Below are positions 23,420-35,789 of a stretch of 64,000 nucleotides of DNA, one piece after another. Under the pieces are notes generated by a model, which saw only the letters and a list, made by a program, of their open reading frames with translations, was not told the DNA's origin and ran no database searches. The position numbers and the translations under genes are program-made. Source of the stretch: Enchytraeus crypticus (lineage: Eukaryota > Annelida > Clitellata > Enchytraeida > Enchytraeidae); the NCBI GenBank assembly GCA_905160935.1, contig CAJHZI010000483.1, positions 124,001 through 188,000 on the forward strand, in the 5' to 3' direction. How positions within the stretch are numbered: position 1 is the stretch's first letter; each line of letters starts with the position of its first letter.

Positions 23420-24181
23420 ATCTATTGAATGTTAATTCTGACAATTCATTTAGTTGTATACGCATAACATACATATTGTACAAATGTTTTGTGTCTTGTG
23501 TACCTGCTAGTAAAATTTGTTATACTGTGTAAGGTTGAATCCAAAGAATATATGTACATGTAAATTAACTGGCAGGTTAGAAGAAATATTTCATTGGGAT
23601 AACTAACATTGAGTACAAGACAAATTAAGTTTAAACGAATACTTTTAAAAGATGCACCCGTAAGAAAAAAGTAATAGTAATATTTAAAATTTCATCCGCG
23701 AATGAAAGTTGTATGTATGCACTATTATTGTACATATTATGTATTATAGGGATACATTAATGTTTGGTTGCATGTAACAATTTATTCTGAAATAATCATA
23801 TTTAAGATTCGTTTCAGTGTGAAATTGGCTTTTAACTGGTTGTATGTGTGTACAATGAGACTATATGAACAATTTGTTAAGAAACCACCGAGTCAAATTA
23901 TGTACTTTAGCAAATAACGAGTATAATACTTTATCAACGTGCTAGAAAACAAAAAGCTGTACGTGTTTTGCCACAAGTTTTTGATGAATTGAACTAATTG
24001 TTTGTTATCAATACCCATTGGGTTGCCTCAGCTACGTCTAATTTGATAGTACATAAAAGCTATGAATATAGTAACAAGTTTAAAACAATTGATATAATTC
24101 TTGTTAAATTTAAATAATGTACAAAAGATTTTGCAATGAATGCCAATCAGGAGATATTGCAATTATTATGTTATAACTTTA

Positions 24182-24187
24182 AATAAA
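24182..24187 (+). terminator. Candidate polyadenylation signal AATAAA, TRAPPC5
   Basis: An AATAAA hexamer lies about 760 bp after the TRAPPC5 stop codon. It would imply a long 3' UTR. No transcript evidence is visible, so this is only a candidate. Confidence 0.3.
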
Positions 24188-24489
24188 AACAACACTAAAG
24201 TCTTAGTTTATCAGACATCTGAAGAATTTTATTTCAAACGACGACGCAAGGAAAGTCAGAGATTGCACACACACATCACTGTATCATGTGTATAAACTAA
24301 ATATTAATTGCATAAATTGAAACAAATCAGCAGTTGACTAGAAATGACAGTTGTTAAATAATTATAATGACAAAAACGTGCCGGAAATACAGATGCATTA
24401 AAGCAGATACGAAATGTGACTCGCTTTGGCAATTTCCCGTGTTGTGTTCTTGACGCTTAAGTATAGACCAAACGAAAACTGTACGTGTC

Positions 24490-24800
24490 GTTAGAGGCGA
24501 CTGAGAAAGAACTGAGAAAACAATCGAAAATCACCTCAGAAGCCATATCATTCCCAAGCTATAGGCTACATTAAGGTGCGGATATGGCATAGCCTTTAGA
24601 GAATGATTAACATATAACATAACAATACAGAGTCAGGAAGAAATTGCTTGCTTGTTTAAGATTCACAAAACCTTCACTAATTCTAATAATAATATTAACT
24701 CGATGATCGATAGGGCGTGAAAAACAGCATATGAGTAGGAATATGTACCATGGATCTGCCACTAGGCAGAACACTAGAGAGAGAGAGCAAGAGAGAGAGA
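24490..24800 (+). repeat. SINE C copy
   Basis: Starts GTCGTTAGAGGCGACTGAG, continues AGCCATATCATTCCCAAGC and AGGCTACATTAAGGTGCGGA, and ends ATGTACCATGGATCTGCC with a GAGA tail. An internal segment differs from other copies. Confidence 0.6.
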
Positions 24801-25745
24801 TGGCACAGTGGATGTTGGCACATTACACAAGCATTTTTATGCGCTCGATGATACCATAAGAGAAAAAACCAGTTTAAATATTTATATAACTACGAGTTTA
24901 TTTGGTTTTGATCTGACAAAACCATTTTTGCACAGAGCCTCAAGCAACCTGCCAGAGTTCTTCTATCTGGTCCAACAACACTCAGCCAGTACAACACAGG
25001 AATAAAGAGAGTGAAGACTGTAAAATGGCGCCCACTTCCATTGTCCAAAATTGTTTGCACTTGTCACTTTATGCACATAAAGAAACCTCTGCAGAACAAA
25101 TCCAAATTACACCAAATATACTTTAAAGAAATCAGCTCGCCACTTATGTCATCTTTTGAAGAGGAAAAGGAAGCTAAACCTTCATTAATATGATAACTAC
25201 GGCTTAAATTCATCATTATATACGTAAATATACTGACATTATACCCACTAAATATAAAGATTAGTAATATCACAGTTGAATATTGCTACGCTGGAGAACA
25301 TTCGCTAATCGTGTATGTTCTTCAGAACAGTGAGATCAATTAGATGGTCATTATTTAAGCAGTTAATAAAAGGCTAAACAAGATTCAGTATCGATTTGAT
25401 CTTTCAAGCTTAATATTAGCGATATTCCTATTGTGTAACTTCATACAGTAATAACGAGTAAAACAATAAGAATTTCATAGTAAAACCAGAGAGGTACTGC
25501 TTGCTAAACATTATGTACGTTAAACTAACAATAGCAATCTCATCTAACTGTTTCAGTTGTTTTCCCCAAATTGTCAACCCAGCAGTAAAATACAATAAAA
25601 TGAGAATTTACAAGTTCCTCATCAAATGATGATATTAGAGACGCTATAAATGACGTCTTCGTAATTAAATAAGAGGCATGAATACAGGAAGCCAATTTTC
25701 TATCTGAATCTAATTGCTTGGCGTCCACGTGAATCAAAATTGCAA
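24801..25745. other. Convergent intergenic stretch
   Basis: Apart from the SINE core fragment I see no exon, RNA gene or repeat structure. It should contain the sulfur-transporter polyadenylation site. Confidence 0.35.
25130..25195 (+). repeat. SINE core fragment
   Basis: CACTTATGTCATCTTTTGAAG, GAGGAAAAGGAAGCTAAACC: a diverged form of the core shared by several SINEs here. Confidence 0.3.
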
Positions 25746-25962
25746 GTGTTACCATAACAACAAGAGCTCTGCATCATCTGAGAAGAGAGTCAGAGTTACT
25801 ATGACAACAGAGGGCTCTGCATTACTTGACAACAGCGTTAATATGGCAACATAGGGCTCTGCATCACTTGACAACAAAGTTACTGTGACAACAGAGTTAC
25901 AGAGGGCTCTGCATCACTTGACAACAGAGTTACTACGGCAACAGAGGGCTCAGCATCATCTG
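25745..25962 (-). repeat. ~52-bp minisatellite in the 3' UTR of the sulfur-transporter gene
   Basis: Four units with the minus-strand core GTGATGCAGAGCCCTCTGTT plus GTAACTCTGTTGTCA. It starts 10 bp after the stop codon, so it should be transcribed. Confidence 0.8.
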
Positions 25963-25970
25963 AAAACCTA

Positions 25971-28900
25971 TCACGGAGCAGCGGGAATAAATTGATAGAC
26001 TTCCTCCCAGTACAAGATGAGAGCAGTGGCAACTCCACCAACCCACACAGCACACATAGTGATGAACGAAAGAATAGACAGCAGGCCCATGCCAGATATT
26101 CCGTGGGAACTGTAAGATTACATCATATAATAGCAAACATTAACAGCACGTCTGAGTGATGAGTGACAGCATAGACAGCTGATCAAATATTCCGAGGGAA
26201 CAGTAATAATAAATTATATGCATACTATCGCATCACTCCTTATAGAGATAACTGACGAAATAAGGACACTGCCAGCTGTCAAAAGCTAGATACGCCACAC
26301 GAAATGTAAATTAGTATAATAATGTCACGCTATACATATAAATATATGTGTATACATGGGAATACTTTATCCAAATCCTCCAAAATTCAAATACACATCT
26401 CAGAAGAATGTTGAATTACTTAGCTATATAAAAAAACAGATGATGAAACTAAAGCTTATTTATAGCTAATTTAAAAAATCCAAAAATAACTAAACAAAGG
26501 CTGAAAATTAAAGTGCTACTTATAATACACAGCAATAAAACTTACAGAATTAAACTACATCATCGTCTTAGTACTAAAAGTATACTGTCAGTGATAAAAG
26601 TATACTGTTAGAGATAAAAGTATACTGTCAGTGATAAAAGTATACTGTTAGAGATAAAAGTATACTGTTAGAGATAAAAGTATACTCTCAGAGATAAAAG
26701 TATACTGTCAGAGATAGTATAACAAGGTTTTGAGCAAATGGCTGCTAACGACGTGCTTGTCTTTGAGGCTAGTTTTACTCAGTCGAGCATAGTTAGCCTA
26801 ACTTATCTAATCATTTTATATCATACGCATTTTGCACTACTGTGACATTTTGCATAAAGCGGCTCTTTATATTCAAACAGCTGCTTTATCCTTGGTGATT
26901 GATTGGCTATTCGATAAATAAATTTACACAGTATGGATTTACAACATAACTTTAAATGTTCACATTTGAACGCTTGCAAAATGAAGGATATACTTAGTGC
27001 ATCCTTCAGCCATATACATAGCTATGCATACTTGGAGCCAGTGGCGATGTCGGTAAGATATTCGACCGCGGATCAGTATGAGTGAGGTTTAAATCCTGGG
27101 CTCGCCCGTCACTGACATCGCTTTCAAATGAAGAAACTGACGTTAACATTAGCGTTTTACCAACTTTTACCCATTAATTGAATAATCTTTGTATAATCTA
27201 AAAAAGAATTCACAGACTATGTATTAACAATCTAACCTTGTGCAGTCTCAAGTATACATGTACATAGCAACATATATATACCCATTAATTAAATAATCTT
27301 TGTACACTTTATTTTTTATAACTGATACCCCAAATTGTTTTAACAATAAAGTAGTAAAAAGTGGACCGATGTTCTTGAAATTTACAGCACTTGACCAGCA
27401 TCCAATTCTACAAAACAAAGAGAAATTTCGTTTCACTCATAGAGAAATTTCGTTTGAACATCTTTAATAACGTAAAAGTTATAGTTTCGCGAATATGAGT
27501 GGGGTCAGATAAGAAATTTCTAGTACAGGATTAAGGGTGTGCTACATTTAGCGTAGATTATCTCTATAAAAATACTAGCTAACACGCAATAAAATATTTC
27601 TGCTAATGCTATTTTGAAGAGCAATCATTTCTTTTCAAAACAACGTAAAATACGTACTGATATGTTCTTAATTGACAAATTTATCGAACTTTTTATGCAT
27701 GCATTGCACGAAGAGAATAAACGAAGAAGAGGACGCCGCTGCAGTGGCTGCGGTGATAGCAGTTGTGCCCAGACATGCAGTGCATGCATTAAAAGTTCAA
27801 TAACTTTGTAAATTAAGAACATATCAGCACGTATTTTACGTAATTTCGCAAAGAAGTGATTGCTCTTCAAAATAGCATTAGCAGAAATTTTATATTGCGA
27901 GTTAGCTAGTATTTTTATAGAGATAATCTATGCTAAATGTAACACGCTCGTAATCCTGTATTGGAAATTTCTTATCTGACCCCACTCGTATTCGCGAAAC
28001 TATAACTTTCACGTTATTAAAGATATTCAAGCGAAATTTCTCTATTTTTTGTAGAATTGGCTGCTGGTTAAGTACAGTAAATTTCAAAAACATGTGTCAA
28101 CCCCTTATGACTTATTCTAAAAATAATATGGGGTATCAGTTATAAAAAACACAGTGTATAATCTAATAAAAAAATTCACGTATCTAACCTGGTGCAGCCC
28201 CCGGCTATATTGGCTCCCAGTAGTAGAAGAAATCCTCCCCAGAACGAATGGTCCCTGTCTACACCACTCATAGAGCCCAGAGTCCTCGACAGGCTGGCAG
28301 AGCAGTACCCACCCACCACGATACCAACGACAAGCAGACTCTGACCAAAGCTCACCTGCCACCAGCGACCAGGCTCCTTGTTGTCAAACAACGGCAGGCG
28401 CCCCAGTGAGGCGAGCGACACCAGGGCGCGATAGCCTCTGTACACGCCGAGCGTCTGATGGAGCAGGAGAAACATTGGCACCTGAAGCAGACCTATTAGA
28501 ACACCGGAACTGTAGGCCGGCCACAGCCGTTGAGACAGCACCGTTGAGTTCAGAGACTCCTTTATCTGATAGCATTAGATGTACAGATTGATAAGAAGCT
28601 TAATAATATTTAGTATCGTTTATTTGTTCATCACAGCACAGATTATACAAACAATAGGAACGTGCATGTAGTTAGATAAACAAATAACAATACAAAAGAG
28701 GCTACCATAAAAGAGCCATAGCTCTGTTCGGTAGTATCATAATTAGTAGCTATAGCAGAGTCTACTTGAGTCTGAAATACAACAAAATTCTATTACATTA
28801 CCAATTACAGTAAAATCCTTGCAGAAATGGATAGATAGGCTTTCTGTTTGATGCTACACATGTTGATTCACACTTTCAAGTGTTGATTTGTCTGCTTTCA

Positions 28901-31900
28901 AATTGTTTGTCGATGTTTGAAGACTTTTAAATAAACATATGTAGTACTATGTACAAATTCATGAGAAGCGTAAGTTTACTAGTTTTCAAGATTGAAAATT
29001 CATGATTAGCAAGATTAAACAATTGATACGACTCTCAAATAAGTAACTACAGCTACAAATGACATTAGCATTAGAGAATATTTGTACAAAGTACAATGCT
29101 GTTGTACTTAGTTTTGAATCAGTATCATACTATAAAAATCAAATATACAAATTTATTTTCTAATAAGGCATAAGCAGCACAGTCCATTTAATTCTAGTTA
29201 TATCTCTGTAACTGTTTATGCGAATTGGCTAACTTATTTTACCTCAGTTGTTCACATTAAGATTTACACTTGTATGCGTAAATCTGTCAGATTTTTGTGT
29301 ATGACGAATAAAGAGATGCATTGATGATGAGTTCAGTGAAATTTTTTCTTCAAATGAAGCAATGAATCTCTTCTAAACTACTCAGTAGGGGCCTGGCTGC
29401 TTATAAAGCCTGTCAGACAGTACCTCTCAAAACTAAGCATTTGACACAGTATCGTATACAAAATTGTATACATACAATATTACAATTGATTTATAAGTAC
29501 TACAACTAAACAAGAACAAAAAAAGTAATTTTTTCTAATAATTGTAATCTTTATAAAAAATTATTGTCCTCTATCTTATACTACACTTCATCTACTAATA
29601 ACCTTGATGTCAACGTTATATGGTCGAAGCGTTTCGAAGCCACACGCTGTGATTCCAAACATTGCTGCTAAGGGGAGAGCCAGTATAAAATACGGAGAGT
29701 TAGCCCATCTATATGTATCAATCAAATAAAGAGCCAGTCAATCAAATAATTAGTCTAGAGATTAATCAAATCCTAATCAATCAAAACCAGTCAGATAATC
29801 AATTATTACTGATAAATGAAAATAAGAAATGTACATATACTCAACAATATCATAAAACGCTTTTTTCCACATTAAAGGAAATGTCAGTAGTGACATCACA
29901 CACTACAAAAGCATCATCATCTGATTAACGAAAACATTAAATAAGATCGACATTGTTCTAAATGCAATCATAACAAAATCAGTGTGGAGAAAATCTTCAC
30001 TAAGGTAGAAAGTGGTCACTGAATCCACGGTTTTTAGAGTTCATCTTCAGTATATTTATAATGTGACTCTTATAACAACCAATCAAATTAGACGATTGGT
30101 GTTCCTTAAAATTCAATAAAGGTAACAGCATTTTTGTAAATTTATCTCGACATGTACACCATGATGCTGTGCTTTGCAATAAAACGTAAATATCGCTCAA
30201 TATATATTACTATAATTATATTATTTAACTAATTTTAACTTCATAGTTATAAATGATGTACCTGACATCATCCTTGTATGAGGAAAGGGACGTTAAACCT
30301 CTACTATTATTATTATTATTACTATTTATAAAGTGGTGGTTTGGCTCAGATTCTTGTTTGACTACGGCACCTTATGCACTACCCTAATTCTTCTTAAACC
30401 TCTAATTCTACATGCCATTGTGATGTGCAATACTGTAATTGTACAAAAAGCAATACATATAGATCTTCTAAACTTACAGAATTAAATTAACACCAACTGA
30501 TTAGATTACACAATTTTTACAATGTTAAGAAAATAAGACAGTCAGGAAAGGACATACGGATTACTTGATTCTTTGATGATTGATCTAAAAATGGAACTAA
30601 ATCTGCTTCTTAACAGGGAATAAAGTAGAGTGGCCAAGACACCTCCAATCAATGCAACCTCTGCATACATAGCATCAATCAATGAAACCTCTGCATGCAA
30701 AGCACCAATCAATGCAACCTCTGCATACAAAGCACCAATCATCCATCAGACTCATAATCAAAGCAATCAATCAACCTCTGCCTACATATCATCAATCATC
30801 CATCAGACTCATAATCAAAGCAATCAATCAACCTCTGCATACATATCATCAATCATCCATCAGACTCATAATCAAAGCAATCAATCAACCTCTGCATACA
30901 TATCATCAATCATCCATCAGACTCATAATCAAAGCAATCAATCAACCTCTGCATACATATCATCAATCATCCAGCAGACTCATAATCAAAGCAATCAATC
31001 AACCTCTGCATACATATCATCAATCATCCATCAGACTCATAATCAAAGCAATCAATCAACCTCTGCATACATATCATCAATCATCCATCAGACTCATAAT
31101 CAAAGCAATCAATCAACCTCTGCATACATATCATCAATCATCCATCAGACTCATAATCAAAGCAATCAATCAACCTCTGCATACATATCATCAATCATCC
31201 ATCAGACTCATAATCAAAGCAATCAATCAACCTCTGCATACATATCATCAATCATCCAGCAGACTCATAATCAAAGCAATCAATCAACCTCTGCATACAT
31301 ATCATCAATCATCCAGCAGACTCATAATCAAAGCAATCAATCAACCTCTGCATACATATCATCAATCATCCATCAGACTCATAATCAAAGCAATCAATCA
31401 ATCTCTGCATACATTTCATCAATCATCATTAGATTCATAATCAAAGCAATCAATCAATCTCTGCATTAATTGCATCAATCACCCTTCAGATTCATAATCA
31501 ATCAATCAATCACACAGATCCATCGTTATGTTTATCACTTTCCAGCATCAGATCAGCCAGAGGTTCCACTACGAAGTTCAAATGTTGACTTAAATCGCGT
31601 TCGCTCGCCCGTCACTGGTAAATCTTTAAGCAAAGAAACTGCTGTTAGATTCGGCCTTTATAACCTGATTAAAACTCAGAACTAGGATCCACAACTACTG
31701 CAGTCATTAAATGTCTCACATCAAGAAGGTGGCCATCAGTGCACTAATCCAAGTGCTACCCAGTGGAACAACTACACAGGAGAAAAGCTAAGGTTAACGT
31801 CAGTTTCCTCACTCAAAAGCGATGTCAGTGACGGGCAAGCCCAGGATTTGAACCCCGTACATACTGATCCGCAGTCGAGTATCTTACCGACATTGCCACT

Positions 31901-34900
31901 GGCTCTAGCCAGTGAATGTTCTGAATAGCATGCTATGAAGTCCAAGGACGTGCAGAGACAGCAATCAGTCGATAATTTAAATTATTTCAATTTTAATATA
32001 ACTGCAATATAAATGCAACTATTACAAATAACTAAGTTTTCTATCAAACCATTTTAAAATTTAACAGTTGCAATTTAACAAGTGTTCAAGACATCAAAAT
32101 ACAAAACAAAATTCCACTGCTCCTGTCTTTCTCTTAGATCCAATAATGGCATTCATCAATAGAATCAATCAGAAATTTGCACTAGCTGTAAGTTAGTTGA
32201 TTCAAAATTCAGTGTTTGATAAAATAGTCTCGCCTGAGAGAGAGCATAGTCAACGTGCCAAGACATATATTTATAATAAACGTATATCATTGCACTGATA
32301 GTAATGAAGAAACGGCGAGTTGTATATTTTATTTAAGATTTTACAGATCTACAGCTTGGTAATTATATTCAGATAGTCTTTAAGCTAGCATTGTTTTGAA
32401 TTGTGTAGTGCTCATCAACTTAGTATATAACAAAAGTTAACAGTATTCTTAAACTTTTCAACCAGTAAATAATAGCAGTACTAGTAGTGATACAAGTTAA
32501 TTACATTTGCAACAATTCACAAATTATAATTATGAGCAAAAGTTAATACTTACCAGAGTTAGATACCCCGGCTCCAAACTGTGAAAGCATTACTGAAGGA
32601 GTCTAAAATAAAAAAACCAGTTTAATGTAACATTGAAAATTTGCATTAGTCACTGTTTTAAATAAGAATATTTAAAATAATTTATATTATTTATTATTAT
32701 TAATTATTAGCATTATTGTCATTTTAATCTTATCTTTTAACTGATACACATATTGAAATGTACATTCTTTTGTTATATCACAACAATTCATTTCAAATCA
32801 ACAGACTTTTAATGGTACCTAAATGAATTATAAAACATTTATTTTTATGTCATCACCGGATGATTAAAATAATTTTATCTTAGTAGTTATGATTGGGTGA
32901 TTTACTAAAACAGTCACTCTACACAGAAAATATCAATCAATCAATAAGAACTTAACATCCGGTTCCTCGCCATAAGGCAATGTCAGGGAAGTCTCTGGCA
33001 GAATCTACACAAACAGGCGCCAAAGCACCACACGATAACGACTGAGTATACAGAAAACACAAGAGAAAGCCAGATCAAAACAGCGCAAGTCCAAAATATA
33101 AGAATAGATAAGCTAATCAATAGTACTCTAATAAAACACAATTAGTTTATTAGCAGAATCTCAATTTTTCTAACATAAAACATCTTCCATGACTCAACTG
33201 TTAGAAAATGTTCTGCGACTCAAAAATGTGAGCCAAAGGCTAGAATACAATTAAATAAAACAATTCAAAATTACTGTGCTTACTGGAAAACGACTGTAAA
33301 TATAAATATATATAGAGATTTTGCTGAACACTAGGAAGAACACTAACATCTATTACAATTTTTTAAATTGCAAACTAGGCAGACATATATATTTACACCA
33401 TGGGTCAAAATGCTCTATATATAGTGTGTAAAGATTACATCTCTAATAAAAGTACACATTAAATAGCAATCTTTAAACAGCAATTGTGTTGCTGTTTGAA
33501 GATTACGATAATATATTGTTTAACATTAGATTTTAGCATAAAAAGCTGGTAAAATCTAATGTTAGTTTCCTCACTCCAAAGCAATGCCCATGACGGGTAA
33601 GACCAGGATTTAAATCCCGCTAATACTAATCAGCGATTGAATATCTTACCACTGGCTCCAGCCAGTTTAAAGATAGAGGAATACGCATTAAGTTAATTGC
33701 ATAGATCTCCCAAGAAAATAATTTGTCCATCTATCATTTTGCCAGTGTGCATATATAAATGTCACAATATCATTTGGTAATTTATTTGCAAAATAAAAAC
33801 ATGCTAGTAAAGTCAATTTCTAAATGACTAACAGATCCAGCAACAGTGAGCCCAATGCCCATGAGAAAACCACCAAGAGTTGACGACAAAATGCCCTTGT
33901 CACTCAGCTGATTGTAGAACTTGTTGCAGGAAAGCATAAACAAGCGTGTAGTAGAAGGTAACATAGATATCACCGACATCACCAGCATACCTGAACATGC
34001 ATACATGTGGAGCAATGCACCCTACAAACATCACGCAAATATTGTATAATACTGCACTATAAGTACTGTATCATACAGTACTGTACAATACTGCACACTA
34101 GTAGAACTTGAAACATGAGATCATGAGTACAAGTCTGAGTTTTTAACAGTATCCTTGTAAACTTAAAACAGATTTAGTGGCTTTGTATATATATGCATAC
34201 TCTGTTAAATGTGAAATGAATGAGAATGCTAAAACTAAGGCTCTCTCCAGTGTTATGCAATGTGACAGGCTTAAGGTACATATTGCTACACATATGTTTC
34301 TTTCATGCTCCATAATTAGCACACCATCGATCAACGAATTAAATCTTTCACAAAGGCTATGCCAAAACTACATCTTTATGTAGCCTAGATAACTTAAGAA
34401 TAATATGGCTTCTGAGGTGGTTTCCCATTGCCTTCCTCAATTCTTGCTCCCTCACCTTTTAAGACACAGTTTGCAGTTTACGGTTCGTCTATTCTTCAAT
34501 GTCCCGACGCAATATGTTCTAATGGAAAAATAATGTAAAATTTATTTTACATGATTAATAATAATTTTCTAAGGTATAGTTTCTAATTAAGGATGAAATC
34601 TTAGTATACATTAAAAATTAATTATTTACTACATTATAAGATATCTTCACAAACTGCTAAAATCAGCTGCCTTACTGATTTATAAGTTGTATATTAAAGT
34701 AGAGTACTTACTTGTGGCAATGGCAGATAAAGTAAAAGTTATTAATGCGACACGCCTAAAATACATCTGTGTCTGAAGAATTTGAGGCTTGACTACTGTA
34801 CACAAAAATCAATAAATATGAATATTAAACATTTATATATCTAACAACAAGTATATATTTTATAGTTCTAAAGACTAAAAGCATGCAAGAAAACTTTGAA

Positions 34901-35589
34901 CTGAAATTAAATTTAAAATAAAATTTAATAAATTAATTGGGGCCTCAAACTGCTGGGCAAAGAATTTGCTCTTAATAATGAAGGTCACACAGGACACTGA
35001 CATCAAATGCAAAGAATGATATCAAAAATAATGACATAAAGCCAAGGCCAAGGCCAAATTAGCAACAAGAGCTGATATTTGGGCCATTCTTACTTATTAT
35101 TTTTAAACCTGCACAGCATACTACAGTAATATAAACAAAAAATAATCATAAAGCATAAAATTATGTTTATTAAACAAATGTGTAATAGAGACAATTTTAG
35201 AGAGCTAATTTCCATCTATTGATCAATATATTTAACATAATTAAGAATAAATAAAAAAATTACACAAATATAAAATAAAATAAATACAAGACAAACTACT
35301 ACCTTCTTCTTTAAATAAATAGAAGAAAATGGTAGAACCTACATAAGCGTATAGAATATTTACACTTATGCCTGTAATGAACCACAAATGAAACGTTTTT
35401 AATGTTTAATGAATTTCTTTTAGAAATTTAAGTTGAGAATTACATGAAAAACTAACCATACGATTTATGAAGGGCAAAACCATAGATCACACCGCTTATG
35501 AAATAAAGTGAACTCTTCAGCAGCACATTGCGAGGTCTATCTGATTGTCTTCTCTTACTCATCTCATTACTGTCGTTATACGGTTCCAT
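25971..35589 (-). CDS. YeeE/YedE-family (Sulf_transp) multipass membrane protein, probable sulfur-compound transporter
   Basis: Nine exons in transcription order: 35589-35457, 34795-34712, 33990-33833, 32602-32554, 30660-30558, 29708-29603, 28771-28706, 28565-28189, 26109-25971. Every junction is GT-AG and in phase; the product is 404 residues ending AAP-stop. The protein is hydrophobic with many membrane segments. It has the two half-repeats of the Sulf_transp family: DKGILSSTLGGFLMGIGLTV-AGS near residues 103-125, and GGFLLLLGANIAGGCTSSHG followed by ISGMGLL near 342-368, then a C-terminal helix and WEEVYQF. Bacterial relatives import thiosulfate (YeeE/TsuA); substrate and membrane here are unknown. 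Oddity: the first repeat reads AGS-TPS where the family usually has a Cys (AGxCPG), whereas the second keeps GGCT. The first half of the exon at 30558-30660 is duplicated upstream into a minisatellite, and the exon 8 donor region is duplicated in intron 8. Family assignment is strong, transport function inferred. Confidence 0.88.
26575..26720. repeat. 22-bp tandem repeat
   Basis: Six or seven units of GATAAAAGTATACTGTCAGA with T/C variants, in intron 8 of the sulfur-transporter gene. Confidence 0.9.
27030..27160 (+). repeat. SINE A copy
   Basis: Nearly complete: GGAGCCAGTGGCGATGTCGG, TAAGATATTCGACCGCGGAT, then AGGTTTAAATCCTGGGCTCG and the core ending GACGTTAACATTAGC. Confidence 0.75.
27168..27276 (-). 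repeat. Tandem copy of the exon 8 donor region of the sulfur-transporter gene
   Basis: The plus strand runs CCCATTAATTGAATAATCTT, TGTATAATCTAAAAAAGAAT, then TCTAACCTTGTGCAGTCTC. The same order occurs at 27277-27304 plus 28157-28200, where the palindromic element interrupts it. It thus holds a decayed copy of GGCTGCACCAG|GTTAG, the real donor at 28189. Confidence 0.65.
27305..28156. mobile_element. Long-TIR palindromic DNA transposon (MITE-like), copy 2
   Basis: Left end CACTTTATTTTTTATAACTG and reverse-complemented right end CACTGTGTTTTTTATAACTG, followed on both by ATACCCCA. TA flanks both sides (27303-27304, 28157-28158), which fits a Tc1/mariner-type TA target. The arms pair over most of the element. 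No transposase is encoded. It inserted into one copy of a duplicated exon 8 donor region, which dates it after that duplication. Confidence 0.8.
30255..30330 (+). repeat. SINE core copy with (ATT)n tail
   Basis: TACCTGACATCATCCTTGTA, TGAGGAAAGGGACGTTAAAC, then CTCTACTATTATTATTATT. Core shared with SINE A, tail different. Confidence 0.5.
30661..30724 (-). repeat. 30-bp in-frame duplications of the exon 5 acceptor (sulfur-transporter gene)
   Basis: Potential acceptors precede 30660, 30690 and 30720, each TATGCAG or similar followed by AGGTTGCATTGATTG or AGGTTTCATTGATTG. Spacing is exactly 30 nt. The reading frame stays open from 30720 to the true exon and would encode EVALIGALHA and EVSLIDAMYA. 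Confidence 0.85.
30725..31520 (-). repeat. 57-bp minisatellite carrying acceptor-like sites upstream of exon 5
   Basis: About 13 units of 57 bp. On the minus strand each contains ATGTATGCAG|AGGTTGATTGATTG, the acceptor and first bases of the true exon, plus GCTTTGATTATGAGTCTGAT. In these units the helicase-independent frame of the transporter meets TGA within 9 nt, so use of them would be nonsense. The plus-strand open frame across it is a consequence of the 57-bp period. Confidence 0.9.
31790..31918 (-). repeat. SINE A copy
   Basis: Minus strand AGCCAGTGGCAATGTCGGTAAG through GGGGTTCAAATCCTGGGC and the core; intact B box. Confidence 0.75.
32930..32995 (-). repeat. SINE core copy with (TTGA)n tail
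   Basis: Inverse of the plus sequence is CCTGACATTGCCTTATGGCG, AGGAACCGGATGTTAAGTTC, TTATTGATTGATTGATA. It matches 4185-4255 including the tail. Confidence 0.55.
33550..33668 (-). repeat. SINE A copy, diverged
   Basis: Minus strand GGCTGGAGCCAGTGGTAAG (a deletion in the A-box region), GGGATTTAAATCCTGGTC, then CATTGCTTTGGAGTGAGGAA. Confidence 0.65.
34285..34470 (-). repeat. SINE C copy, partial
   Basis: Plus strand CATGCTCCATAATTAGCACA, CCATCGATCAACGAATTAAA, then GGCTTCTGAGGTGGTTTCCC. The CT tail is missing. Confidence 0.5.
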
Positions 35590-35789
35590 TTTCTCTATAC
35601 CTAATTAGTAAATAGGAAATTGTTTACTCGTATATAGTGAACTGAAATGCAACTCTGTAAAAAATTATAGATAATATCAACCTATACCCTCATTTGATCA
35701 CTGAATCAACACCGTTTATGGTCACATTTCTGTGCAACACGAGTTTGGCAACTCATTTAGACGCAGAGGTTAGTAGTGTTGTTCATTGC

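Noticed and set aside
24808..25193. Two short plus-strand frames after TRAPPC5
   Set aside because: No family resemblance, no splice context, and the second overlaps a SINE core fragment.
30630..31469. 279-residue plus-strand open frame of 19-residue repeats
   Set aside because: The period of 57 bp is a multiple of three, so the minisatellite stays open in several frames. It lies antisense to the transporter intron and has no exon context.
30661..31520. CRISPR-like array
   Set aside because: Units are contiguous without unique spacers, and the context is a spliced eukaryotic gene.
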